Below, in pieces: positions 26,046 to 34,169 of a DNA stretch of 64,000 nucleotides (positions within the stretch are counted from its first letter, which is position 1; each line of letters opens with the position of its first letter). Made by a program: the position numbers and the translations under genes. The notes below the pieces were generated by a model. It was not told the origin of the DNA and did no database searches. It worked only from the letters and a program-made list of their open reading frames with translations. Source of the DNA: Nonomuraea fuscirosea (lineage in GTDB: Bacteria > Actinomycetota > Actinomycetes > Streptosporangiales > Streptosporangiaceae); the NCBI RefSeq assembly GCF_003001935.1, contig NZ_PVNG01000016.1:124001-188000 (forward strand), in the 5' to 3' direction.

Positions 26046-26288
26046 ATGCCCGACGGACAGAGCACGATCGCCGCGCACGCCGAGGTTCTGCGCAGGGACG
26101 CTCAAGCCCTCACCGCCTGCACCGAACGCCTGCGCGCGATCGAGGCCGCCCTGGAAGCGGCCGGCGCGGCGCCACCCTGGCTGCGCGCGGCGGTGCACGC
26201 CCACTGCGCCGCCTGCGTGACCGCCGCCGCCGACCTGCGGACGGCCGTCCGCCACCTGCTCGAATACGCCGAGCAGGCGGGCCGCTGA
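26046..26288 (+). CDS. Small helical protein closing the COX/P450/lipase cassette
   Basis: 80 residues, ATG 26046, ribosome site GAGAGGA overlapping the lipase stop, 9-bp gap. Two predicted amphipathic helices (about 5-41 and 46-76) are joined by APPWLRAAV near residue 43, giving the size and hairpin topology of WXG100-like or chaperone-like proteins without a true WXG motif. Two Cys (HCAACV) sit in the second helix. No signal peptide. I do not recognise a family. Tight coupling suggests a partner of the lipase or the dioxygenase. Confidence 0.65.
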   Translation: MPDGQSTIAAHAEVLRRDAQALTACTERLRAIEAALEAAGAAPPWLRAAVHAHCAACVTAAADLRTAVRHLLEYAEQAGR

Positions 26289-26470
26289 CGACGGACCGAG
26301 GACCGACCGGATCGAACCCGCTCCGGGAGCCCGGCTCGAACGAACTCCCGCGCCCGGCTTGAACCTGCTCCGAGTGCCGGCCACGCCCATCAGCGAGTCG
26401 ATATCCGATTGCCCGACGGGCGCTCGATGTGTCAGCGTCGCTGGACGTGATGTCAGGGCAGGTGATGGGG

Positions 26471-27406
26471 ATGCGGTACGCGGGGCCGGCGCTCGCGCTC
26501 GGGTCCTCGTGGTGCTTCGGGTTCTCCGGGCCGATGGCCAAGTACCTCGACGCGGCCGGGCTGGCGCCGATGGAGGCGGTGTGGGCGCGGATGGCGGGGG
26601 CGGGGCTGCTGCTCGTGGCGGTGCTGGCCGTGGTCAGGCCGCAGGCGTTGCGGATCCCGCGCTCCAGGGTGGCGTTCGTCTGCCTGTACGCGATCATGGC
26701 GGTGGCCGGCGTGCAGTCGCTGTACTTCGCCGCGATCACACGCCTGCCGGTGGGAATCGCGCTGCTGCTCGTCTACATGGCGCCCGTGATGGTGGTCGCC
26801 TGGGTACGGCTGGTACGCGGAGCCCGGCCGGCGCCGGCCGCGTACGCCGGGGCGGTCGTCGCGATCGCGGGCCTCGGGATCGTCGCCGAGGTCTGGCAGG
26901 AGGTACGCCTCGACGCGCTGGGCCTGCTGCTGGGACTGCTGGCGGCAGCGTGCTCCGCCGGATATTTCCTGATGAACGATGGCTTCGGGGCGGAGATGGA
27001 TCCGCTCGGCCTCGTCGCCTGGGGGATGACCGGGGCGGCCGTGGTGCTGATCCCGTTCGCGCGGCCCTGGGCGATGAAGTGGGAGGCGTTCACGGTGTCC
27101 GTCACGCCCGCCGCCGGCGGTCAGCGGCTGCCCGTGCTGCTGGCGTACCTGTGGATGGTGCTGGTCGCGACCGTGATCGCGTACATCATGGGGGTCAACG
27201 CCGTGCGGCGGCTGACGGCCGCCGTGGCCGTCACCGTGGCGTCGCTGGAGGTCGTCGGCGGGACGGTGGTGGCCTGGGCGCTGGTGGGGGAGCGGCTGGG
27301 CGCGTTCCAGATCGTGGGCGGGCTGATCCTGCTGTCGGGCGCGCTGCTCGCCCAGACCGCCACCCGCCTGGGCGCCCCACGACGGCCGGCCACCGTGCGC
27401 CGCTAG
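26471..27406 (+). CDS. EamA-family (drug/metabolite) transporter
   Basis: Ten-helix inner-membrane permease of the DMT superfamily, about 311 residues, two EamA repeats (LALGSSWCFGFSGPMAKYLD first; LGLLLGLLAAACSAGYFLMN opening the second). Likely exports an amino acid, nucleoside or metabolite. ATG 26471 was chosen because AGGTGA (26460-26465) precedes it by 5 bases; GTG 26429, ATG 26450 and ATG 26465 are also in frame. The gap 26289-26428 shows no clear feature. Its 3' end lies in a 48-bp tandem repeat. It could export the product of the upstream cassette, but nothing in the sequence shows this. Confidence 0.87.
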   Translation: MRYAGPALALGSSWCFGFSGPMAKYLDAAGLAPMEAVWARMAGAGLLLVAVLAVVRPQALRIPRSRVAFVCLYAIMAVAGVQSLYFAAITRLPVGIALLLVYMAPVMVVAWVRLVRGARPAPAAYAGAVVAIAGLGIVAEVWQEVRLDALGLLLGLLAAACSAGYFLMNDGFGAEMDPLGLVAWGMTGAAVVLIPFARPWAMKWEAFTVSVTPAAGGQRLPVLLAYLWMVLVATVIAYIMGVNAVRRLTAAVAVTVASLEVVGGTVVAWALVGERLGAFQIVGGLILLSGALLAQTATRLGAPRRPATVRR

Positions 27407-27537
27407 CCTGCCGCCGCGAGGCGCCAGCGACGGCCGGTCACCGCGCGCCGCTGGCCCACCGCCGCCAGGCGCCAGCGACGGCCGGTCACCGCGCGCCGCC
27501 GGCCTGCCGCCGCCAGGCTCCGGCCGGTCGCCGTGAA
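27380..27537. repeat. 48-bp tandem repeat across the EamA stop codon
   Basis: CGACGGCCGG(T/C)CACCG(C/T)GCGCCGC starts at 27380, 27428 and 27476 (period 48), followed by a shortened fourth copy (CCGCCGCCAGGCTCCGGCC near 27508). Copy 1 contains the last EamA codons and its TAG; later copies lie between the stop and the convergent DinB gene. The period equals 16 codons. Confidence 0.8.
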
Positions 27538-27539
27538 GG

Positions 27540-28376
27540 TCAGCCCTGCTCCTCCGGGACAGGCGCCTGCCCCGCCCCCTCCTTCTCCAGGATGGTCAGG
27601 TCGCGTTCGGCGTAGAGCCGGTGCTCCCACTCCTCATTGAGGATGATGCGCAGGCAGTTCCTGAACGGGAAGCTGTCGGCCTGCGGCCAGCCGGGCTCGG
27701 GACGCGACACCTCGGAGGCCAGCTGCTCCTCGGTGAGCGACTCCATGACGCGCCGGACCATGGCCTGGCGTTCGCGGCGGATCGCGAGCACCTCGTCGAG
27801 CGCGGGCCGGGCCGCGCGGTCCCACGGAAAGCCGGCCCATTCCGGCGCCTCGTCCCACGGCAGGTCCAGCGGATGCCAGGGGGAGAGGTCGCCGAGGATC
27901 ATCCGTCCCGCCCAGGCGCCGGTGGCGAAGTTGAGGTGGCGCAGCGTCTGGATGAACGACCACTCCTCGTCGACCTCGCGGTGCAGCGACGCCTCCGGGA
28001 ACGTCCTGGCCCGGGCCACGGTCCCCGCCCACAGCCGCTCCAGGATCGCCCAGGCCTCGCGGAAGCCGTCGGCGTCGGCGGGGCGCATCTTCGCCCGGTC
28101 CGGCATGCGGCGGTTCAGCTCGGCGTCGACCAGCGGCGCGATGTCCACGCCGTTCACGACGACGTGTCCCAGCTCGCCGCTGATCTCGACGTCGACCAGC
28201 TCGACGCCCCGCAACCGGGTGCCCTCGAAGAAGGCGCCGCGGATCCGCGTGCCGGAGAAGTCGACCGACCGCATGCTCGCGCCGTCCAGCTTCACCCGGT
28301 TGAAGGTGGAGCCCGACAGGGTCACGCGCTCGAAGCGTGCCCCTGTCAGGTCCTGCTCGTGGAATTCGGAGGTCAT
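27540..28376 (-). CDS. DinB-family protein with N-terminal pentapeptide repeats
   Basis: 278 residues from ATG 28376 (GTG 28385 is an alternative). Residues 1-70 read as pentapeptide repeats (DLTGARFERVTLSGSTFNRV and onward, A(D/N)LXX-like periodicity) forming a right-handed beta helix; residues 95-265 are a DinB/YfiT-like four-helix bundle with likely metal His residues in SLHREVDEEWSF, TLRHLNFATG and NEEWEHRLYAERD. DinB-like proteins include thiol-dependent transferases and many of unknown role. The pentapeptide-DinB fusion recurs in actinomycetes, but its substrate is not known to me. Confidence 0.83.
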   Translation of the reverse strand: MTSEFHEQDLTGARFERVTLSGSTFNRVKLDGASMRSVDFSGTRIRGAFFEGTRLRGVELVDVEISGELGHVVVNGVDIAPLVDAELNRRMPDRAKMRPADADGFREAWAILERLWAGTVARARTFPEASLHREVDEEWSFIQTLRHLNFATGAWAGRMILGDLSPWHPLDLPWDEAPEWAGFPWDRAARPALDEVLAIRRERQAMVRRVMESLTEEQLASEVSRPEPGWPQADSFPFRNCLRIILNEEWEHRLYAERDLTILEKEGAGQAPVPEEQG

Positions 28377-28418
28377 GGCCGTCACGTTAGGACAGGTTCA
28401 GGACGATCCGCTTCCGGT

Positions 28419-29597
28419 TCAGGCCAGCCGGGCCACCCCTTCCAGGAGCCGATCGACGTCGGAGCGGTCGTTGTAGTGGACCAGGCCCGCGCGCACCGCG
28501 CCACCCGTGTCGCGGATGCCCAGCACGCCGGTCAGCTCCCAGGCGTAGTTGTGCCCGTTCCACACGTTGACGCCGCGCTTGGCCAGGTGCTCGGCCACCT
28601 GGCGCGGGGTGTGCCCGGCCACGTTGAAGTACACGGTGGCGGTGCGCCTGGCCGGTTTGCCGTACAGGGTGACGTGCGGCATCGTCTCCAGCTCCCCGGT
28701 GAGCACGGAGAACAGCGCCGTCTCGTGCTCCTCGGCCGCGCTCATCGAGGCCAGCAGGCGTTCGCGGCGGTTGCCCGGGCCCGGCACCATCGCGGCCAGG
28801 TGGTCCACGGCGGCGGTCACCCCGTCGAGGTCGGCGAAGGCCGCCGTCCCCGTCTCGAACCGCTCCGGCACCGTGTCCGCCGAGGAGGCCAGCTTGTCCG
28901 ACCTGATCGTCTCCAGCAGCGCCGGGTCGGCGACCACCGCGCCGATGTGCGGGCCCGACCACTTGTACGCGCTCGTCGCGTAGAAGTCCGCGCCCAGCGC
29001 CCGCATGTCCACCGGGCCGTGCGGGGTGGCGTGCACGCCGTCCACGTACATCAGCGCGCCCGCCCGGTGCGCCAGCTCGGCGATGGCGGGCACGTCGGGG
29101 CGGGTGCCGAGGATGTTGCTGGCCGCGGTGACCGCGACCACCCTGGTGCGCTCGTTGATCAGCTCGGCGTACTGCTCGACCGGCAGCTCCCCGGTGACCG
29201 GGTCCACCTCGGCCCAGCGTACGGTGGCGCCGACCTGCGTCCAGGGGCGCACGTTGGCGTCGTGGTCGAGCCGGGAGAGCACCACCTCGTCCCCCGGCCC
29301 CGCGATGGCGCGGGCCAGGCGGTAGGTGAGCGTGGTCATGTTGGGGCCGAGGATGACGCCGCCGGGATCGCCGCCGACCAGGTCGGCCACGGCGGCGCGG
29401 CAGGCGGCCACGATGGCGTCGGAGCGGTGGCTGGCCGGGAAGGCGCCGCCCACGTTGCCGATCCCCGTCCGGTAGGCGGTGGCGATGGCGTCGATCACGG
29501 GCCGGGGGGTCTGCGTGCCGGCCGCGCCGTCGAGATAGGCGTAACCGTCGGACAGCGCGGGGTACGTGGCGCGTACCTCTTTAATGGGGAAGGGCAT
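28419..29597 (-). CDS. Cysteine desulfurase-like class V aminotransferase
   Basis: 392 residues, PLP fold type I. YLDGAAGTQTPRPV opens the domain; YVDGVHATPHGPVD holds the PLP-binding Asp/His, and Lys212 in ATSAYKWSGPHIG should be the Schiff-base Lys. It belongs to the desulfurase-like branch lacking the mobile-loop Cys of IscS/SufS, so cysteine desulfuration is unlikely; an aminotransferase, lyase or epimerase reaction is more plausible. Its ATG is 9 bp from the ATG of the divergent AlkZ-like gene, so at least one promoter must lie within the other coding region or give a leaderless message. Confidence 0.87.
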   Translation of the reverse strand: MPFPIKEVRATYPALSDGYAYLDGAAGTQTPRPVIDAIATAYRTGIGNVGGAFPASHRSDAIVAACRAAVADLVGGDPGGVILGPNMTTLTYRLARAIAGPGDEVVLSRLDHDANVRPWTQVGATVRWAEVDPVTGELPVEQYAELINERTRVVAVTAASNILGTRPDVPAIAELAHRAGALMYVDGVHATPHGPVDMRALGADFYATSAYKWSGPHIGAVVADPALLETIRSDKLASSADTVPERFETGTAAFADLDGVTAAVDHLAAMVPGPGNRRERLLASMSAAEEHETALFSVLTGELETMPHVTLYGKPARRTATVYFNVAGHTPRQVAEHLAKRGVNVWNGHNYAWELTGVLGIRDTGGAVRAGLVHYNDRSDVDRLLEGVARLA

Positions 29598-29606
29598 GAT
29601 ATGTAG

Positions 29607-30656
29607 ATGCTCAGCCTCCGCGACCTCAACCGTGCCACGCTGGCCCGCCAGCATCTCCTCTCCCGCCACCAGGGGAACGCGGCCGACGTCGTGCACCGGC
29701 TGGCCGGGCTGCAGGCGCAGGAGCCGCGCCCGCCCTACCTGGCGGTCTGGACCCGGCTGGAGGGGTTCCAGCGCGACGACCTGCACGCGGCGCTGCACGC
29801 GCGCACGCTGGTCCGGGCCACCCTGTGGCGGGCCACGCTGCACCTGGTGACGGCGGCGGACTTCACCGCGTTCCGGCCGGAGGTGGCGCCCGTGCTGGCC
29901 GCCGCGGCCCGCCGCTTCGACGGGATCGACTTCGACGCGGTGGTGGCCGCCGCGGACCGGCTGCTCGCGGCGGGGCCCATGACCTTCAACGAGCTGCGGC
30001 CCCGGCTGCTGGCGGAGTTCCCCGGCGCGTACGACCGCGCGCTCGGGTACGCCGTGCGCATGCTCACCCCGCTCATCATGGAGCCGACCGAGGACCGGTG
30101 GAGCTTCCCGCGCGAGGCGGCGTTCGGACTGCCCGGCATCGAACCGGCGCCCGCCGGCAGGCCGGCCCTGATCGAGCGCTACCTGGCCGCGTTCGGCCCG
30201 GCCACCCCCGCCGACGTGCAGACCTGGTCCGGGCTGAACGGACTGCGCAAGGTCATGGAGGGTATGGAGCTGGACAGAGTGACCGACTTCGCCGGAAGGG
30301 AGCTGTTCGACCTGCCGGGGGCGCCGCGGCCGGGCGGTGACGTGCCCGCGCCCGTACGTTTCCTGCCCGACTTCGACACGCTGATCCTCGGCCACGCGGA
30401 CCGGACCCGGGTGCTGGCCGACGAGCACAAGAACCGCGTCGCCACCAAGAACCTGCGGGTGCGGGCCGTCTACCTGGTCGACGGGTTCGCGGCCGGGACC
30501 TGGCAGATCAAGCGGTCGGGCAAGAAGGCCAAACTGCTCGTCAGCCCGTTCGGACCGGCCGGCCTGGAGCCGCTGGAGGAGGAGGGGCTGCGGCTGCTCG
30601 CCTTCGCCGAGCCCGACGCCGCGACGCGCTCGCTTGAACTGGCGGATCAGGTCTGA
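29607..30656 (+). CDS. AlkZ/YcaQ-like winged-helix DNA glycosylase family protein
   Basis: 349 residues of the HTH_42 (YcaQ/AlkZ) family: LSLRDLNRATLARQHLL at the N-terminus, then RLAGLQAQEPRPPYLAVWTR. The LQAQ around residue 36 matches the QxQ catalytic motif of AlkZ, which unhooks bulky alkylated bases and interstrand crosslinks (family knowledge from the azinomycin self-resistance protein). The C-terminal TKNLRVRAVYLVDGFAAGTW beta domain is typical. Probable role: excision of alkylated bases, or resistance to a DNA-alkylating metabolite. Start at ATG 29607, no Shine-Dalgarno, directly abutting a divergent gene. Confidence 0.85.
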   Translation: MLSLRDLNRATLARQHLLSRHQGNAADVVHRLAGLQAQEPRPPYLAVWTRLEGFQRDDLHAALHARTLVRATLWRATLHLVTAADFTAFRPEVAPVLAAAARRFDGIDFDAVVAAADRLLAAGPMTFNELRPRLLAEFPGAYDRALGYAVRMLTPLIMEPTEDRWSFPREAAFGLPGIEPAPAGRPALIERYLAAFGPATPADVQTWSGLNGLRKVMEGMELDRVTDFAGRELFDLPGAPRPGGDVPAPVRFLPDFDTLILGHADRTRVLADEHKNRVATKNLRVRAVYLVDGFAAGTWQIKRSGKKAKLLVSPFGPAGLEPLEEEGLRLLAFAEPDAATRSLELADQV

Positions 30657-30681
30657 TTGGTTCGGGGACGGAGGTGTGACG

Positions 30682-32136
30682 ATGCCGCAGCTGACCGCAC
30701 TCGACGCGCAGTTCCTGCACTTCGAGACCGCCACGAATCCGGCCAACATCGCCGGCCTGGCGATCCTCGACCGTGACGTCAACCGCGCCGATCTGCAGGC
30801 TCTGCTCCAGCAGCGGCTCCCGCACGTGCCCGCGATGCGGCGCAAGCTGGCGCCGGTGCCCCTGGGGCTCGACCACCCGTACTGGACCCAGGAGGACGAC
30901 CTCGACCTCGACTACCACGTACGCGAGATCGGGCTGCCCCCGCCGGGCGACGAGCGGCAGCTGGCCGACCAGGTCTCCCGCCTGCACGCCCGCCGCCTCG
31001 ACCGCGGCCGCCCGCTGTGGGAGATCTACCTGATCCACGGGCTGTCCGGCGGGCGCATGGGCCTCTACACGAAGATCCACCACGCCGCCGTGGACGGGGT
31101 CGGCGGCGCCGACGTGCTGGCCGCGCTGCTCGACCTCACGCCCGAGCCCGCCCCGCCGCCCGAGGCCGCGCCCGAGCACGACCCGGCCCCGCCGGGACCC
31201 GCGGGCATGCTGGCGCGCGGCCTGGCCAGGCTGGCGGGCAACCCCGCCCACGCCGTGCGCTTCGCCGCCCGCGCCATCCCGCACCTCGACGAGATCCCCG
31301 TCGTCTCCTGGCTGCCCGGCGCCGGGACCGTCTCCAGCCTGGCCCGCCGCCTGGCCGGCAGCGGCCGGGTGCCGGAGCTGCCGCCGCTCCCGGCGCCGCG
31401 GACCCCGTTCAGCGGGCCGCTGTCGGCGCACCGGCGCTTCGCGTTCGTGTCGCTGCCGCTGGAGGAGATCAAGCGGGTGCGCAAGGCGTTCCAGTCGCCG
31501 GCGGAGGGGAAGGCCGGGGTCACGGTCAACGACGTGGTCATGGCCGTGTGCGCCGGCGGACTCCGCCGCTGGCTGGCCGCGCACGGCGGCGTGCCGGCCC
31601 AGCCGCTGGTGGCGGGCGTGCCGTTCTCGCTGCGGGCGGCCGGCGACGAGGGGCCGGGCAACCAGGTGGCGATCATGACAGCGCCGCTGGCCGTGCACGT
31701 CGCCGATCCCGTCGAGCGGCTGCGCCACGTCCGGCACGCCATGCACCGGATCAAGGACCGCTTCTCGCTGTCCCCCGCGCGGTGGCTGCGCGAGTTCAGC
31801 GAGTCGATGCCGGCCGCGCTCATGGGGCTGGCCTCACGCTCCGCGTTCGACCTCGTGGGCCAGGCGGCGCCGCCGATCAACCTGATGGTCTCGAACGTGC
31901 CGGGGCCGCAGTTCCCCCTGTACGTGTGCGGGGCGCGGCTGCTCAGCCACTATCCCGTCTCGGTCATCACGGACGTGAGCGGCGGCGTGAACATCACCGC
32001 CTTCTCCTACGACGGCTCGCTCGACATCGGCGTCGTCACCGACAGGGAGATGGTGCCGGACGCGTGGGAGCTGGCCGGAAACCTGCGCGAGGCGCTGGAC
32101 GAGCTGCTCGACGTGGACGTCGTCCCACCGCGATAG
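30682..32136 (+). CDS. Wax ester synthase / diacylglycerol acyltransferase (WS/DGAT)
   Basis: Bifunctional acyltransferase making triacylglycerol or wax ester from acyl-CoA, 484 residues, peripheral membrane or lipid-body protein. The catalytic HHxxxDG is intact: KIHHAAVDGVGG (His133, His134, Asp138). The PLWEIYLI segment precedes it and SNVPGPQFPLYVCGARL plus GGVNITAFSYDGSLDIGVVTD close the C-terminal WES domain. Strong ribosome site GGAGGT six bases before ATG 30682. It lies 25 bp after the AlkZ-like gene. With the desaturase and lipase nearby, the region has several storage- or membrane-lipid enzymes. Confidence 0.92.
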   Translation: MPQLTALDAQFLHFETATNPANIAGLAILDRDVNRADLQALLQQRLPHVPAMRRKLAPVPLGLDHPYWTQEDDLDLDYHVREIGLPPPGDERQLADQVSRLHARRLDRGRPLWEIYLIHGLSGGRMGLYTKIHHAAVDGVGGADVLAALLDLTPEPAPPPEAAPEHDPAPPGPAGMLARGLARLAGNPAHAVRFAARAIPHLDEIPVVSWLPGAGTVSSLARRLAGSGRVPELPPLPAPRTPFSGPLSAHRRFAFVSLPLEEIKRVRKAFQSPAEGKAGVTVNDVVMAVCAGGLRRWLAAHGGVPAQPLVAGVPFSLRAAGDEGPGNQVAIMTAPLAVHVADPVERLRHVRHAMHRIKDRFSLSPARWLREFSESMPAALMGLASRSAFDLVGQAAPPINLMVSNVPGPQFPLYVCGARLLSHYPVSVITDVSGGVNITAFSYDGSLDIGVVTDREMVPDAWELAGNLREALDELLDVDVVPPR

Positions 32137-32164
32137 CTCCCGTCACCGCGGAGGAGGAGATCGA

Positions 32165-32281
32165 ATGGTTGGCCTCCAGGAGCTTTCCGCCGCGCGAGCG
32201 GGGGAACCTATGGGAGGGCGCGGTGCCGGGGTCCGGCGGAGAGGGGAACGGGTGGGGGCGCGGGAAGGGCTGATCCGCTGA
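32165..32281 (+). CDS. Possible 38-residue basic small protein
   Basis: In the 162-bp convergent gap between WS/DGAT and TetR, ATG 32165 follows GGAGGAGGAG by five bases and opens a 38-codon frame (MVGLQELSAARAGEPMGG, then an Arg/Gly-rich tail). The ribosome site is good but the composition looks like chance GC-rich sequence, and no homolog comes to mind. Confidence 0.2.
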   Translation: MVGLQELSAARAGEPMGGRGAGVRRRGERVGAREGLIR

Positions 32282-32298
32282 CCGGGCCGACGGCGTGC

Positions 32299-32955
32299 TC
32301 AGCGGACGGCGTACGCGCCGATCGCCGGCTCCAGCAGACCGAACACCCGGGGCGCGGTCTCGGCGAGAGCCCGCGCCAGCGCGTCCGCCGTCTCGTCGTC
32401 GTCGTTCGGGAAGGCCGCCAGCATGCGTTCGTGCAGGTCGCGGAAGAGCAGGCGGTCGGCCGCCGCGAGCTGGGCGGCCACGGCGCGGGCGACGACCGGA
32501 TCCCCTCCCGTCGTCTCCGCCTCCGCCGTCAGCCGCGCCGCCAGCGCCTGCTCGCGCTGCTCGTGCAGGTCGCGCAGCCGGGCGACCAGGGTCGGGCTGT
32601 CGGCGATCATCCGGGTGAACGCGGGCCCGGTGAAGCCGATGACCGGGTCACGACGGTCCAGCGCCGCCAGATACTCCCGGCGCACCGCGGCCAGCGCCGA
32701 TTCGCCGGGAGGCCGGCCCGCCACCACCCGCGCCAGGCCCGCGACGAACTCCTCGTGGTGGTCGAGCGCCAGGTCCTCCTTGCGCGGGAAGTAGTTGGTC
32801 ACGGTCATCTTGGCCACCCTGGCGGCGGCGGCGATGTCGGCGATGGTGGTCCGGTCGAAGCCGCGCACCAGGAACAGTTGGGTAGCGTGGTCAGAGATGG
32901 CCTGCCTGGTCTCTCGCTTCTTCTGTTCCCTCAAGCCCAAGGTGTCGATGCTCAT
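32299..32955 (-). CDS. TetR-family transcriptional regulator
   Basis: 218 residues from ATG 32955. N-terminal TetR helix-turn-helix (AISDHATQLFLVRGFDRTTI, then ADIAAAARVAKMTVTNYFPRKEDL, about residues 18-60) and an all-helical ligand domain. It is divergent from a group 2 sigma factor gene, and the 134-bp gap carries repeated TTAGG-type palindromes that are very likely its operators, so it probably represses itself and the sigma factor until a ligand appears. TTG 32973 is an upstream in-frame alternative start. Confidence 0.9.
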   Translation of the reverse strand: MSIDTLGLREQKKRETRQAISDHATQLFLVRGFDRTTIADIAAAARVAKMTVTNYFPRKEDLALDHHEEFVAGLARVVAGRPPGESALAAVRREYLAALDRRDPVIGFTGPAFTRMIADSPTLVARLRDLHEQREQALAARLTAEAETTGGDPVVARAVAAQLAAADRLLFRDLHERMLAAFPNDDDETADALARALAETAPRVFGLLEPAIGAYAVR

Positions 32956-32977
32956 AGCCGCAGTCTTCCACAAAATT

Positions 32978-33042
32978 TTAGGTTCGACCTTATTTTAGGT
33001 TGACTCTTCTTTTGAGGCAACCTAATGTTAGGCGCGACCTAA
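32978..33042. promoter_or_regulatory. TTAGG-palindrome operator array between tetR and sigma gene
   Basis: TTAGGTTCGACCTTA (32978-32992) and TTAGGCGCGACCTAA (33028-33042, perfect 5-bp arms) share the form TTAGG-N2-CGA-CCTWA with centres exactly 50 bp apart. Between them lies a further inverted repeat, TTAGGTTG (32995-33002) and CAACCTAA (33018-33025). The AT content is much higher than the surroundings, consistent with both divergent promoters lying here. Binding by the adjacent TetR is inferred. Confidence 0.7.
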
Positions 33043-33089
33043 GTTTATGCCGCCGTCCACAGCCCCCAAAGCGAGCGAGGAGTGAGGTT

Positions 33090-34058
33090 TTGTCCCAAGC
33101 AGCAGAGGTTCTAGAACTGGACGACAACGTTGCCGAGAGCGGTGCGGCCGTCGGCGCCGACTCGGTCAAGGTCTACTTGAAGGCGATCGGTCGCGTGCCG
33201 CTGCTCACCGCCGAGCAGGAGATCGAGCTGGCCAAACGCATCGAGGCCGGCCTGTTCGCCAGGGAGCGGCTCGACTCCGAGCCGGGCCTGTCCGACGAGA
33301 TGCGCGCCGACCTGGAGTGGATCGCCGCCGACGGCGCGCAGGCCAAGCGCCGCATGCTGGAGGCCAACCTGCGGCTGGTGGTGTCCATCGCCAAGCGCTA
33401 CACCGGGCGCGGCATGCTCTTCCTGGACCTGATCCAGGAGGGCAACCTCGGCCTGATCCGGACGATCGAGAAGTTCGACTACCGGCTCGGCTACAAGTTC
33501 TCCACCTACGCCACCTGGTGGATCAAGCAGGCCATCACCCGGGCCATGGCCGACCAGGCCAGGACGATCCGCATCCCCGTGCACATGGTGGAGCTGATCA
33601 ACAAGGTCGCGCGCACCCAGCGCCGGCTGCAGAGCGAGCTCGGCCGCGAGCCCACCCCCGAGGAGATCGCGGCGGAGTGCGAGCTGGAGGTCGACCGGGT
33701 CAGCGAGATCCAGGGCTACGGCCGTGAGCCGATCTCCCTGCACACGCCGCTGGGGGAGGAGGGCGACAGCGAGTTCGGCGACCTCATCGAGGACACCGAG
33801 GCCGTCTCCCCCGCCGACGCCGTCTCCTTCACCCTGCTCCAGCAGCAACTGCACGCCCTGCTCGACCAGCTCTCCGAGCGCGAGGCGGGGGTGATCAGCA
33901 TGCGGTACGGCCTCAACGACGGCAAGCCGATGACCCTCGACGAGATCGGCCGCATCTACGGCGTCACCCGGGAGCGCATCCGCCAGATCGAGGCCAAGAC
34001 GATGTCCAAGCTGCGTCATCCGTCCCGGTCGCTGGCGCTGCGCGACTACCTGAGCTGA
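33090..34058 (+). CDS. Group 2 (HrdB-like) RNA polymerase sigma factor
   Basis: 322-residue sigma-70 protein with regions 1.2 to 4.2 but no long 1.1: SVKVYLKAIGRVPLLTAEQE (1.2), NLRLVVSIAKRYTGRGMLFL and DLIQEGNLGLIRTIEKFDYR (2.1-2.2), YKFSTYATWWIKQAITRAMA (2.3-2.4), REPTPEEIAAECELEV (3) and TLDEIGRIYGVTRERIRQIE (4.2). It is shorter than the essential HrdB and resembles accessory HrdA/C/D-type or mycobacterial SigB proteins. TTG 33090 has GGAG seven bases upstream; no nearer ATG fits. Control by the divergent TetR is suggested by the shared operators, which would link an unknown ligand to a wider transcriptional switch. Confidence 0.9.
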   Translation: MSQAAEVLELDDNVAESGAAVGADSVKVYLKAIGRVPLLTAEQEIELAKRIEAGLFARERLDSEPGLSDEMRADLEWIAADGAQAKRRMLEANLRLVVSIAKRYTGRGMLFLDLIQEGNLGLIRTIEKFDYRLGYKFSTYATWWIKQAITRAMADQARTIRIPVHMVELINKVARTQRRLQSELGREPTPEEIAAECELEVDRVSEIQGYGREPISLHTPLGEEGDSEFGDLIEDTEAVSPADAVSFTLLQQQLHALLDQLSEREAGVISMRYGLNDGKPMTLDEIGRIYGVTRERIRQIEAKTMSKLRHPSRSLALRDYLS

Positions 34059-34169
34059 CCCGGCTCGCCGCTTGGTACGAGGTGCGGACAGAAAGGCTGC
34101 GCAAACGGGAACTCAAGAGTGTCGCCGCTGCCCCATGGGCCCCCTCCGCGGTGACCTACATTCCAAGGC

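Noticed and set aside
32981..32990. GGTTCGACC resembling a tRNA T-loop
   Set aside because: No acceptor or anticodon stems around it; it is part of the TetR operator array.
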